DNA from: an uncultured Lachnospiraceae bacterium
GTDB lineage: Bacteria > Bacillota > Clostridia > Lachnospirales > Lachnospiraceae
Reading direction: 5' to 3'
NCBI GenBank assembly: GCA_900542015.1
Contig: UQLY01000006.1
Coordinates: 1-64,000, forward strand
Length of the DNA: 64,000 bases
In this document: piece after piece, positions 41,129 through 49,453 of the stretch
Layout: each line of letters starts with the position of its first letter
Position numbering within the stretch: position 1 is the first letter of the stretch
Made by a program: the position numbers and the translations under genes
The notes under the pieces: generated by a model
What the model saw: only the letters and a program-made list of their open reading frames with translations
Told to the model about the DNA's origin: nothing
Databases searched by the model: none

Positions 41129-42421
41129 ATGAAGAGAAAGATTGAATCTCAGTTGCTTGCATGGAAGGATAAAGGGAAGAAAAGGCTTCCTTTGATCATC
41201 AATGGGGCAAGACAGGTGGGAAAGACTTACCTGTTGCGTAAGTTTGGAGAAGAACACTTCCAAAATGTTGTTTATGTCAATTTGGAAACAAATTATTCGG
41301 TGGCATCTTATTTTGGAGATAATATTTCTCCGGAAAAACTCCTGCGCTACCTTGAGGTATCCACGGGAGAAAAAATCATAGCCGGAGAGACACTGATTAT
41401 TTTTGATGAAATTCAATCCTGTGAAAGAGCTTTGACTTCCTTAAAATATTTTTGTGAAGAGACACCGGAATTTCACATTGCGGCAGCAGGCAGTCTTTTG
41501 GGAGTGGCAATCAACCGCAGCCGGTATTCGTTTCCTGTCGGAAAAGTTGAGACGCTTACATTGTATCCTTTTGATTTTGAAGAATATTTGTGGGCAAGAG
41601 GAAGGGAATTGCTCAGTGAGGAAATCCGCCGCGCATATGAAACAATGGAGGCATTGCCTGAAGCGCTTCATCAAGAAGCCGTTGAGTTGTATAGGGAATA
41701 TCTGATTGTTGGAGGTATGCCTGCATGTATCAATGCTTTTCTGAATCAGAAAAGCTTTTTGGATGTATCTTTGGTGCAAAATGGGATTTTGGATAACTAT
41801 ATAGCGGATATGGCAAAATATTCCAGCAATACGGAAAGTGTGAAAATCCGCGCCTGCTATAATTCTATTCCGGCACAGCTCGCCAAGGAGAATAAAAAGT
41901 TTCAATATAAGGTTGTGCAAAAAGGCGGCACGGCTGCTATATTTGGCGCTTCCATCGAATGGCTGAATCTGGCAGGTGTTATTTTGAAATGCCAGCGTTT
42001 AAACGAAGCCTTTGAACCGATTTCCGTGTATGCCGATTTGTCGGCATTTAAAATATATATGGCGGATATCGGACTTTTGGTGATGAAATCGGGTATTTCT
42101 GCCCAGACTGTTTTGTCGGGAGAGGGAAATCTTTTTATGGGAGCCGTAACGGAAAATTATGTAGCGCAACAGCTTGCGGCAAAAGGCTATCCTTTGTATT
42201 ATTGGCAAAGCAAAAGTACGGCAGAACTGGACTTTGTATTACAAAAGGAAAATCAGATTATAGGGATTGAAGTAAAAAAAGGAGAGCATGTACGCTCCCG
42301 CAGTCTCAGTGTATTTGTGGATTCATATAAACCGGCGTATACCATTCGGTTTTCTCTCAAAAATTTTGGTGAAAGGGATGGTTTAAAATCCATACCGCTA
42401 TATGCAGTGTTTTGTATATAA
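41129..42421 (+). CDS. AAA_14 ATPase with DUF4143 domain
   Basis: 430 residues; TGAAAGAAGG upstream. The N-terminal ATPase has Walker A INGARQVGKTYLLRKFGE (about 25-42) and Walker B ETLIIFDEIQSCERAL, followed by the sensor AAAGSLLGVAI. The C-terminal DUF4143 region (about 200-410) has FYLSD-like FKIYMADIGLLVMKSG, AVTENYVAQQLAA and YWQSKSTAELDFVLQ, a restriction-endonuclease-like fold with D/E-x-K (IGIEVKKG). Such proteins are widespread and variable between strains; their function is unclear. It sits in the AT-rich patch next to the palindrome. Confidence 0.9.
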   Translation: MKRKIESQLLAWKDKGKKRLPLIINGARQVGKTYLLRKFGEEHFQNVVYVNLETNYSVASYFGDNISPEKLLRYLEVSTGEKIIAGETLIIFDEIQSCERALTSLKYFCEETPEFHIAAAGSLLGVAINRSRYSFPVGKVETLTLYPFDFEEYLWARGRELLSEEIRRAYETMEALPEALHQEAVELYREYLIVGGMPACINAFLNQKSFLDVSLVQNGILDNYIADMAKYSSNTESVKIRACYNSIPAQLAKENKKFQYKVVQKGGTAAIFGASIEWLNLAGVILKCQRLNEAFEPISVYADLSAFKIYMADIGLLVMKSGISAQTVLSGEGNLFMGAVTENYVAQQLAAKGYPLYYWQSKSTAELDFVLQKENQIIGIEVKKGEHVRSRSLSVFVDSYKPAYTIRFSLKNFGERDGLKSIPLYAVFCI

Positions 42422-42547
42422 TCTCAAATGATTATCAATATCTGCAGTCATATCATGATCCGGCAGTTGCGGATCAAGCCATATAATGGTAGAATTTTTA
42501 GAAAAGGTAGCACAGCTTCATATAAACAAAAAGATGGAGGTAGTAAA

Positions 42548-43705
42548 ATGTTTATCAGTGAAAACGTGAAGTATATCGGGGTGGACGACCACGATATCGA
42601 TTTATTTGAAAGTCAGTATGCAGTGCCTAACGGAGTGTCTTACAATTCTTATGTGATTTTGGACGAGAAGGTTGCCGTTATGGATACGGCGGACATCAGG
42701 GCGGAAGCGCAATGGTTTTCCAATCTGGAAAAGGGATTGGGCGGCAGGACGCCCGACTATCTGGTTGTTTCCCATATGGAGCCGGATCACGGCGCATTGA
42801 TCAGCAAATTTATGGATAAATACCCTGATGCGAAAATCGTGGGAAATGCAAAGACCTTTCCGATGATTGCACAGTTTTTCTCCGCCGTTTCGGAAGATAA
42901 AAAAATAGTAGTGGCGGAGGGAGAGGAACTTTCTTTAGGGGAGCATACGCTTGTATTTTATATGGCGCCCATGGTTCATTGGCCCGAGGTTATGGTCACT
43001 TATGAGAAAAAGGAAAAAATACTGTTTTCTGCGGACGCTTTCGGTAAATTCGGAACGCTGGATACGGAGGAAGACTGGGCGTGCGAGGCGAGAAGATATT
43101 ATTTTAATATCGTCGGTAAATACGGCGTACAGGTGCAGATGCTGTTAAAGAAGGCGGCAGGACTGGATATTCAGACGATCTGCCCGCTGCACGGACCGGT
43201 TTTAAAGGAGAATCTTGCTTATTATATCGGAAAATATCAGACATGGAGCAGTTACGAACCCGAGGATAAGGGCGTGTTCATCGCTTATGCTTCCGTTTAC
43301 GGCAATACCGGGGAAGCGGCGAAACTTTTGGCGGAGGAATTGAAAAAAGCCGGGGAGGAAAAGGTGTCCGTCTGCGACCTTGCAAGAGAGGATATGGCGG
43401 AAGCGGTAGAGGATGCTTTCCGTTACGACCGGATTGTGTTAGCAGCGGCTACCTACGATGGCGGCGTATTCCCGCCCATGGAAGAGTTTCTGCATCATTT
43501 GAAGGCAAAAAATTATCAGAAACGTAAAGCCGCGTTAATGGAAAACGGCAGTTGGGCTCCCATGGCGGCAAAGCAGATGCGCGCCATGCTGGAGACCATG
43601 AAAGAAATCGAGATTGCAGAGCCGGTTGTTTCCGTCAGATCTACGTTAAGCGATGCCAACAGGGAAGAAATTAAAAAGCTTGCCGAAGCGCTGCGCCAGC
43701 AGTAA
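42548..43705 (+). CDS. FprA-family A-type flavoprotein (flavodiiron protein)
   Basis: 385 residues from ATG 42548 (GATGGAGGTAG upstream); a start at 42428 lies in non-conserved sequence. Reduces O2 and/or NO to water or N2O, an oxygen-defence enzyme of anaerobes. The metallo-beta-lactamase domain binds the di-iron centre: VSHMEPDHGALI (H-x-E-x-D-H), PMVHWPEVM, FSADAFGKFG and CPLHGPV. The flavodoxin domain (about 245-385) has IAYASVYGNTGEAA for FMN phosphate. The rubredoxin-like or further domains found in some relatives are absent. Confidence 0.93.
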   Translation: MFISENVKYIGVDDHDIDLFESQYAVPNGVSYNSYVILDEKVAVMDTADIRAEAQWFSNLEKGLGGRTPDYLVVSHMEPDHGALISKFMDKYPDAKIVGNAKTFPMIAQFFSAVSEDKKIVVAEGEELSLGEHTLVFYMAPMVHWPEVMVTYEKKEKILFSADAFGKFGTLDTEEDWACEARRYYFNIVGKYGVQVQMLLKKAAGLDIQTICPLHGPVLKENLAYYIGKYQTWSSYEPEDKGVFIAYASVYGNTGEAAKLLAEELKKAGEEKVSVCDLAREDMAEAVEDAFRYDRIVLAAATYDGGVFPPMEEFLHHLKAKNYQKRKAALMENGSWAPMAAKQMRAMLETMKEIEIAEPVVSVRSTLSDANREEIKKLAEALRQQ

Positions 43706-43721
43706 AAAGACAGATATTGTT

Positions 43722-44402
43722 TTATTGATAAGGCAGCCTGCTGATGAGCGCTTTTGTTTTGGGCAGCCAGAATTGTACCAGGGGTCCGGTCAGGAACGCG
43801 GCGACTACGGTGCCGATGCCGACTACGCCGCCGAGGAGAAAGCCGATGATGATAAAACATACGTCACAGGCAATGCGGACGAAACGGAACTGTACCTTTG
43901 GCAGCTTGTCGGAGATCACAATGGCGATCAGGTCGTTGGGACCGGTTCCGGCTTCGCTGTTGATGACTATGGACATGCCCGCTGACAAAATTACGCAGCC
44001 CGCTACCATGACGGCGGCGCGTACATAAACAGGGCTTTCCTCATTGACCAGGGGAGAGAGCAGCAGGTTGAAAAGGTCGATGATCGGTCCGCCGCAGAAG
44101 GCGCAGATGACCGTTCCGGGCTTGATATAGCCCTTTGTCGTAAACAGCATAATGACCATAATCAGGCACAGGATGACCACGTGTACCGTTCCGACGGTGG
44201 GAAATCCCGTGCCTGTTATTTTTTGACAGGTCAGGGAGAGTCCCTGGATAAATACCGTGAAGGTATCCGTGCCCATGGCGGATACCAAAAACATGGAAAC
44301 GCCCAAATGGGCGATGATCAATCCTACGAGGAGCACAATCAGGGCGATTGCCCAATCTTTTTTGCTTCTTTGGGAAGTATCTTTTGCAAATGTCTCAGCC
44401 AT
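43722..44402 (-). CDS. YitT/YczE-like membrane protein
   Basis: 226 residues from the ATG at 44402 (minus-strand GGAGGTTTACATAAAT). Five to six hydrophobic helices; the motifs GVSMFLVSAMGTDTF, FCGGPIIDLFNLLLSPL, INSEAGTGPNDLIAIVISDK and GVVGIGTVVAAFLTGPLVQF fit the YczE/YyaS/YitT family of Firmicutes. Function unknown; transport or regulation of arginine-like solutes has been suggested for some members but not shown. Convergent with fprA and divergent from DUF2225. Confidence 0.85.
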   Translation of the reverse strand: MAETFAKDTSQRSKKDWAIALIVLLVGLIIAHLGVSMFLVSAMGTDTFTVFIQGLSLTCQKITGTGFPTVGTVHVVILCLIMVIMLFTTKGYIKPGTVICAFCGGPIIDLFNLLLSPLVNEESPVYVRAAVMVAGCVILSAGMSIVINSEAGTGPNDLIAIVISDKLPKVQFRFVRIACDVCFIIIGFLLGGVVGIGTVVAAFLTGPLVQFWLPKTKALISRLPYQ

Positions 44403-44520
44403 ATTTATGTAAACCTCCGTTTGTTTCTTTATATGATAATCATACCATAGTTTATATTGAAGAAAAAAGAGGAATTTGCTAAAATAGGAAACAGAATAGA
44501 CGTATTGGGAGGGAACAGAC

Positions 44521-45162
44521 GTGTCAAAATTCGCGGTAAAGAGCATGGAATGTAATATTTGCGGCAGAAGCAACGAGGTAACGATCCTTGCGATGGCTTC
44601 CAGCCGGGGAACCGCCGATCTGGATTTCAGACCGCCGGAGGTACGCAGAAGTGCTATGCCTTTGTGGGTGCACAAGTGCGATTATTGCAGAAATGTTTTT
44701 TCCACTTCCGAACCGATGCCGGAGTATGAAGAAAAATATATTGATTCAAAGGAATATGTCAATTGCGCGGGAATCGCGGGGCTGCCGGAGCTCGGGAAAC
44801 GCTTTGTCAAGCTGGCGCTGATTTACCAGCACTGTAAAGAATATAAAAAGGCGGGGGATGCTTTTCTCTGCGCTGCGTGGGTGTGCGACGATGAGAAACT
44901 GGACGTGACGGCGATTGTCTGCCGCAAGAGGGCGCTTTCCTGCTATAACGAGGTGGACGCCTCCAAAGTGCCGAAACGGGAACTGCCCGAACTGAAACTG
45001 CGGATTGTGGATCTGCTTCGCAGATCCGGTATGTTTGATGACGCAGCAGCTTTCGCAGGGCGTCTTAAATTCAAAACAGAGCAGTATGCCCGCATTCAGC
45101 AGTTTCAGATTGACAGGGCAAAGGCTGGGGATAAAAAATGCTATAGGCTGGAAGACGTCTAA
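44521..45162 (+). CDS. DUF2225 zinc-ribbon-like protein
   Basis: 213 residues from GTG 44521 with GGGAGGGAACAGAC upstream. The N-terminus has two Cys pairs, MECNICGRSNEV and VHKCDYCRNVFS, suggesting a zinc site, with the conserved spacing RPPEVR in between. The rest (about 75-213) is helical and TPR-like (LALIYQHCKEYKKAGDAFLC and LRIVDLLRRSGMFDDAAAFA). DUF2225 is widespread in Clostridia and function is unknown. Confidence 0.9.
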   Translation: MSKFAVKSMECNICGRSNEVTILAMASSRGTADLDFRPPEVRRSAMPLWVHKCDYCRNVFSTSEPMPEYEEKYIDSKEYVNCAGIAGLPELGKRFVKLALIYQHCKEYKKAGDAFLCAAWVCDDEKLDVTAIVCRKRALSCYNEVDASKVPKRELPELKLRIVDLLRRSGMFDDAAAFAGRLKFKTEQYARIQQFQIDRAKAGDKKCYRLEDV

Positions 45163-45167
45163 AGCGC

Positions 45168-46199
45168 TTACCAGATTCCCAAAATATGCTGTAATAACAG
45201 ACTGACTCCGGTTATGCCGATCCAGCAGCAAAGCCCCATCAGGATCGGTTTACCGCCGGTTTTTACTAATTTTACAATATTTGTATTGATGCCGATTGCC
45301 GCCATGGCAAGGACAATAAAGAATTTGCTCAATTCCTTGACCGGGCTGAATACCGAAGCAGGGACGCCGAGGTTTGTGGCGATCGTAGTAATGACGGAGG
45401 CAAGAACGAAATAGAGGATGAAAAAAGGAAAGATTTTTTTCATATCTACTTTTCCGTTTTCTGCGTCCTTTTCTTTTTTGGTGCGGATCAGGGCAAGGAC
45501 CAGAGTGATTGGGATGATCGCAAGGGTACGGGTCAGTTTGACGGTAACGGCTTTATCCAACGTCCGGGAGCCGAGGTTGTACATGGCGTCCCAGGTAGAA
45601 GCAGCCGCGGTAACGGAAGAAGTATCATTGATTGCCGTACCCGCAAAGATACCGAATGCTTCTCCGCTTGTGGGATCAAAACCGATCAGCGCGCCCAGAT
45701 TTGGAAAAATCAGTGCGGCGAGCACATTAAAGAAAAAGATTACGCTGATCGCCTGAGCGACCTCCTCGTCATCCGCATCAATGACGGGAGCCGTAGCCGC
45801 GATGGCAGAGCCGCCGCAAATGGAAGAACCTACGCCGACCAGGGTGGAAATTTTACCCGGAATGTGCAGGGTTTTGCAGAGTACAAAGGAAATAATCAGG
45901 GAAGTACTGATTGTTGCGAGGATGATCGGCAGGGACTGCGCGCCTGTTTTTAAGATGACGTTTAAGTTTAGTCCGAAGCCAAGCAGAATAACCGCCCATT
46001 GTAAAATTTTTTTGGAAGTGAATTTAATACCGCTTTCAAAAACGGTTTTATCCCTGATGAGCAGTGTCAGGATCATACCGGCAAGAATGGCGATGACCGG
46101 ACCGCCGATAATGGGGAATTTTTTGCCCAGAAACCAGGAAGGAACCGCAATGGCAAGGCAGAGCAGCAGTCCGGGGCATTTTTCTTTCAGTATTTTCAT
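45168..46199 (-). CDS. YeiH-family (UPF0324) putative sulfate exporter
   Basis: 343 residues. Ten or so hydrophobic helices, with the family features WFLGKKFPIIGGPVIAILAG, ILLGFGLNLNVILKTG, GVGSSICGGSAIAATAPVI and INDTSSVTAAAS. It ends with LKLVKTGGKP-like FIVLAMAAIGINTN. Homologues (YeiH) are thought to export anions such as sulfate or sulfonates; experimental support is limited. It converges on the DUF2225 gene with 5 bases between stops and is divergent from galE. Confidence 0.9.
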   Translation of the reverse strand: MKILKEKCPGLLLCLAIAVPSWFLGKKFPIIGGPVIAILAGMILTLLIRDKTVFESGIKFTSKKILQWAVILLGFGLNLNVILKTGAQSLPIILATISTSLIISFVLCKTLHIPGKISTLVGVGSSICGGSAIAATAPVIDADDEEVAQAISVIFFFNVLAALIFPNLGALIGFDPTSGEAFGIFAGTAINDTSSVTAAASTWDAMYNLGSRTLDKAVTVKLTRTLAIIPITLVLALIRTKKEKDAENGKVDMKKIFPFFILYFVLASVITTIATNLGVPASVFSPVKELSKFFIVLAMAAIGINTNIVKLVKTGGKPILMGLCCWIGITGVSLLLQHILGIW

Positions 46200-46394
46200 G
46201 GAAATCCTCTTTTCTTTTGATAAGTATGTACAGCTTATTTTCTGCTTTTGACCGCATCAAATGGCTGCCAAATATGAATAATAATGGAAAGCCCGCAGAA
46301 AGTCAAATAAAAAGAAGTGTATTTTACGGGGTTTTCATGCCGGAATAATTGGAGTAAAATAGAGAAGACGAAACGATAAGGAAGGAAAACGACT

Positions 46395-47411
46395 ATGAAA
46401 ATACTGGTAACAGGCGGTACGGGCTATATCGGGTCACATACCTGCGTGGAATTATTAAACAAGGGGCATGAAGTGGTTGTCTTTGATAATCTTTTTAATT
46501 CACAGATTGACGTGGTGGATAAGATTGAAAAGATTACGGGGAAAAAGATCGCGTTTTATAAAGCGGACATGCTGGATCAGGAATCCATGCGCCCGGTTTT
46601 TGAAGAACATAAGATCGATGCGGTCATTCATTTCGCGGGCTTGAAAGCGGTAGGAGAGTCGGTGCAAAAACCGCTGTTATATTATCATAATAATCTGACA
46701 GGTACGTTACAGCTTTGCGAACTGATGAAGGAATATGACTGCAAAAAAATTATTTTCAGCTCCTCGGCAACCGTATACGGCGCGCCAAAGACTGTGCCGA
46801 TCAAAGAGGATTTTCCGCTCAGTACGACGAATCCTTACGGTACGACCAAGCTGATGCTGGAGCGGATTTTATCGGATCTTTGTGTGCCTGATCCCGATTG
46901 GAGCGTCGTATTGTTACGCTATTTCAATCCGATCGGCGCTCATGAAAGCGGTCTGATCGGAGAACGTCCTAACGGCATTCCCAACAATCTGATGCCCTAT
47001 ATCACACAGGTAGCAATCGGCAGGCTGCCCTGTCTGGGCGTCTTCGGCAACGATTATGATACGCCCGACGGCACGGGAGTACGCGATTATATTCATGTGG
47101 TGGATCTGGCAAAGGGACATGTCAACGCCATTGAGAAGGTCGTCGCTTCTAAAGGCGTCAATATTTACAATCTGGGGACGGGAAAGGGATATTCCGTACT
47201 GGACATTGTTAAAGCGTTTGAGGCGGCGAACGGCGTGCATATTCCCTATGAAATCAAACCGCGCCGCGCCGGGGATATTGCGACCTGCTATGCGGACGCC
47301 ACCAAGGCAAAAGAAGAGCTTGGCTGGGAAGCGGAATACGATTTGCAGAGAATGTGCCGTGATTCCTGGAGATTTACCAAAATGGCATTTGGAGAAGAGA
47401 CGAATGCGTAA
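46395..47411 (+). CDS. galE: UDP-glucose 4-epimerase
   Basis: 338 residues; AAGGAAGGAAAACGACT upstream. Interconverts UDP-glucose and UDP-galactose using bound NAD. The Rossmann motif VTGGTGYIGSHTCVELL (TGGxGYIG), the catalytic Ser/Tyr/Lys set in IIFSSSATVYG and NPYGTTKLMLE, and LRYFNPIGAHESGLIGE are present. C-terminal DVVDLAKGHVNAIEKV-like YIHVVDLAKGHVNA is typical. Standard length. Upstream gap 46200-46394 has no gene. A stop and consensus promoter follow. Confidence 0.95.
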   Translation: MKILVTGGTGYIGSHTCVELLNKGHEVVVFDNLFNSQIDVVDKIEKITGKKIAFYKADMLDQESMRPVFEEHKIDAVIHFAGLKAVGESVQKPLLYYHNNLTGTLQLCELMKEYDCKKIIFSSSATVYGAPKTVPIKEDFPLSTTNPYGTTKLMLERILSDLCVPDPDWSVVLLRYFNPIGAHESGLIGERPNGIPNNLMPYITQVAIGRLPCLGVFGNDYDTPDGTGVRDYIHVVDLAKGHVNAIEKVVASKGVNIYNLGTGKGYSVLDIVKAFEAANGVHIPYEIKPRRAGDIATCYADATKAKEELGWEAEYDLQRMCRDSWRFTKMAFGEETNA

Positions 47412-47458
47412 AATTCCAGTAAAACGATTGGAATTTTAATCATACTATTAACAATAGA

Positions 47459-47487
47459 TTGACAATATTGAAATATGGTATTATAAT
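47459..47487 (+). promoter_or_regulatory. Consensus promoter of the lipoprotein gene
   Basis: TTGACA (47459-47464), 17-base spacer, TATAAT (47482-47487): a perfect sigma-A consensus. Confidence 0.85.
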
Positions 47488-47535
47488 CTTCTAGGAATAA
47501 AAACAGCAAGATAAACTTGCAATATGGAGGGAAAA

Positions 47536-48177
47536 ATGAAAAAGTGTAAAAGAATTTTCGCTATGCTCATGATGATGGTACTTGCATTTTCATTGTGTGC
47601 ATGCGGCGACACATCAAAGGAACTGATCGGAACATGGGAGACAGTATTGGATTATTCTTCCGTTATGAAGAGTGAGATGGGTTCAGACTATGAGGACATG
47701 GATGTAGCGTTTGATCTGAAGATGGTTTTGGAATTTCATGAAGACGGTACATACAGCATGTATGCCGATGAAGAGTACGCAAAAACAACGGTAGACAATT
47801 TCGTAGAAGCTTTGATCGCATACGATACCGAAGCGACATACGCAGACTATGAAGAAAGCGGTATGAGCCGTGAAGAAGTGGACGAGGCAATGCAGCAGCA
47901 GTACGGATATACGCTTGAAGAGTATGTAAGAGAGGTTTATTCTTCCAGCTTTGACGCAGACGATCTGATATCCGATATGCGCGCTGACGGCGTGTTTGAA
48001 GCAAAGGGAGACAAGCTGTTTATGGATGAGACCGAAGTTTCTCCTAATGTATATGATGTATTCTCAATTGAAGGAGATACCCTGACGGTTGATATTCCCG
48101 AAGGTGCGGAAGTTGATCCGGATGAAATGATTGAAGGTATTGATTATCCTTTGACATTTACAAAAGTAGTTGAATAA
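47536..48177 (+). CDS. Secreted lipoprotein, function unknown
   Basis: 213 residues from ATG 47536 (ATGGAGGGAAAA supplies the ribosome site; an ATG at 47524 is part of it). A type-II signal peptide MKKCKRIFAMLMMMVLAFSL ends in the lipobox LCAC (Cys at about residue 22). The mature part is acidic and small, with LIGTWETVLDYSSVM, LEFHEDGTYSMYADEEY and DTLTVDIPEGAEVDPDEM, a layout like small extracellular DUF5105-type or lipocalin-like beta-barrel domains that begin GTW. Substrate or ligand unknown. It has its own promoter and terminator. Confidence 0.85.
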   Translation: MKKCKRIFAMLMMMVLAFSLCACGDTSKELIGTWETVLDYSSVMKSEMGSDYEDMDVAFDLKMVLEFHEDGTYSMYADEEYAKTTVDNFVEALIAYDTEATYADYEESGMSREEVDEAMQQQYGYTLEEYVREVYSSSFDADDLISDMRADGVFEAKGDKLFMDETEVSPNVYDVFSIEGDTLTVDIPEGAEVDPDEMIEGIDYPLTFTKVVE

Positions 48178-48193
48178 AAAGAGAAACGGAATG

Positions 48194-48228
48194 CGGGCTG
48201 TTGCCATTAGGCGGCAGCCCGTTTTTTT
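48194..48228 (+). terminator. Terminator of the lipoprotein gene
   Basis: CGGGCTGttGCC pairs with GGCggCAGCCCG (48194-48221), followed by seven T. Confidence 0.9.
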
Positions 48229-48287
48229 GCGCCAAAAAAGACGGTAAAAAGTGATGTAAATCTAAAATTTATTAAGAAAAAATGAAA

Positions 48288-48314
48288 TTAGCACTCAATG
48301 CTTGACAGTGCTAA
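48288..48314 (+). promoter_or_regulatory. CIRCE operator (HrcA binding site)
   Basis: TTAGCACTC, nine bases, then CAGTGCTAA: the CIRCE inverted repeat with a single mismatch to GAGTGCTAA. It overlaps the -35 region of the hsp20 promoter, so HrcA should repress the two hsp20 genes until heat shock. Confidence 0.9.
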
Positions 48315-48330
48315 CAATTGGGTATATAAC
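48302..48330 (+). promoter_or_regulatory. Promoter of the hsp20 operon
   Basis: TTGACA (48302-48307), 17-base spacer, TATAAC (48325-48330). The -35 box lies within the CIRCE spacer and right arm. Confidence 0.85.
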
Positions 48331-48406
48331 ATAATCGTAAGAAGAAAAAAGAGTTCTTACCGTACATGGAAAAGAGAAAAATGGAAACAGATAAGGAGGA
48401 GTTAAT

Positions 48407-48751
48407 ATGATGTCAACGAAGCATTATCCAATGAAGAGTGATATCAGAGAAAAGAAAGACAATTACCTTCTTGAGATTGATTTACCCGGATGCCGCAAGG
48501 AAGACATTAAGGCTTATATCGACAAAGGTTATCTGCATATCGCTGCTTCCATGAATCAGGAGAGGGAAAAAGGTCACGGGAAATTTTTGAAAAGAGAATG
48601 TTGTTACGGTCGGTATGAACGGACATTCTTCGTAGGATCGGAGGTTTCCCAGGAAGATCTTGAAGCAACTTACAAACATGGCGTTTTGAGAGTCAAAATT
48701 CCGAAAACGCCGCAAACGAAACACAATCAAACAATCGCTATCGAAGGTTGA
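48407..48751 (+). CDS. Hsp20/alpha-crystallin small heat-shock protein (short form)
   Basis: 114 residues (ATG at 48407 or 48410; AAGGAGGAG upstream). The alpha-crystallin domain fills nearly the whole protein: KKDNYLLEIDLPGCRKEDIKA, YLHIAASMNQEREK, ECCYGRYERTFFVG and YKHGVLRVKIPK, ending in an I-x-I/V-like TIAIEG tail. The N-terminal arm is very short compared with most relatives (about 15 residues), so oligomer size may differ. It is an ATP-independent chaperone that prevents aggregation. First gene after the CIRCE promoter. Confidence 0.9.
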   Translation: MMSTKHYPMKSDIREKKDNYLLEIDLPGCRKEDIKAYIDKGYLHIAASMNQEREKGHGKFLKRECCYGRYERTFFVGSEVSQEDLEATYKHGVLRVKIPKTPQTKHNQTIAIEG

Positions 48752-48779
48752 TGGCAAAGAATTTAAAGGAGGAATTATT

Positions 48780-49220
48780 ATGTTAGTACCCAGCATTTTT
48801 GAAAACAATTTTGTAGATGATATTTTTGATGATGTATTTTCTGTTCCCTTTGGTTTTTCCAGAGCAGGCGCAAAGGCGGCGGTCAGCAGCATGAATGCCG
48901 ATGTACAGGAGTTTGAGGACAGGTACCAGTTGGATCTGGAGCTGCCGGGTTATCAGAAAGAGGATATCCAGGCTGAGTTAAAGGACGGTTATCTGACCAT
49001 TAACGCAGAGCATACCGACACCAAGGAAGAAAAAGAGGACGGCAAATATATCCGCCGTGAACGTTTCAGCGGTAAATGCCAGAGAAGCTTCTATGTAGGC
49101 GACGATATTACGCACGAGGATATTCAGGCGAAGTTTGAAAACGGTATCCTTGAGGTCGTAATTCCCAAGAAGGAAGCAAAACCTGCGGTAGAGGAGCATA
49201 AGTACATTTCGATCGGTTAA
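48780..49220 (+). CDS. Hsp20/alpha-crystallin small heat-shock protein
   Basis: 146 residues; AAAGGAGGAATTATT upstream. The N-terminal arm MLVPSIFENNFVDDIFDDVF is typical of clostridial Hsp18; the alpha-crystallin domain (about 42-137) contains YQLDLELPGYQKEDIQAELK, GYLTINAEH, FSGKCQRSFYVGDDI and FENGILEVVIPKKE. C-terminal tail EEHKYISIG. A longer paralogue of the preceding gene, 28 bases downstream on the same transcript, so both should be induced by heat through CIRCE/HrcA. Confidence 0.93.
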   Translation: MLVPSIFENNFVDDIFDDVFSVPFGFSRAGAKAAVSSMNADVQEFEDRYQLDLELPGYQKEDIQAELKDGYLTINAEHTDTKEEKEDGKYIRRERFSGKCQRSFYVGDDITHEDIQAKFENGILEVVIPKKEAKPAVEEHKYISIG

Positions 49221-49262
49221 GGAAATGTGACGGAAATTATTCCGGAAGAAGGATACAAAAGG

Positions 49263-49327
49263 GATGGCTGCCCTTTCAAAGTTTGACATTTGTCAAATGG
49301 AGGAAGGGCAGCCATCTTCTTTTTTTG
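49263..49327 (+). terminator. Terminator of the hsp20 operon
   Basis: Thirteen-base arms (49263-49275 and 49304-49316) pair exactly, with a second hairpin TTTGACA/TGTCAAA inside the loop, followed by a T-rich run. Confidence 0.9.
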
Positions 49328-49453
49328 TATTATCCTTTTCATGGAAGAAAGGATTCGTGATTTACGGTTAGGACGGAGAGGAAAAGATGAATTTATCGTT
49401 AAAATATTGAAGACGTCATAAAGGGCGCGCTGCGGCTTTGACAGCCCCTGTTT

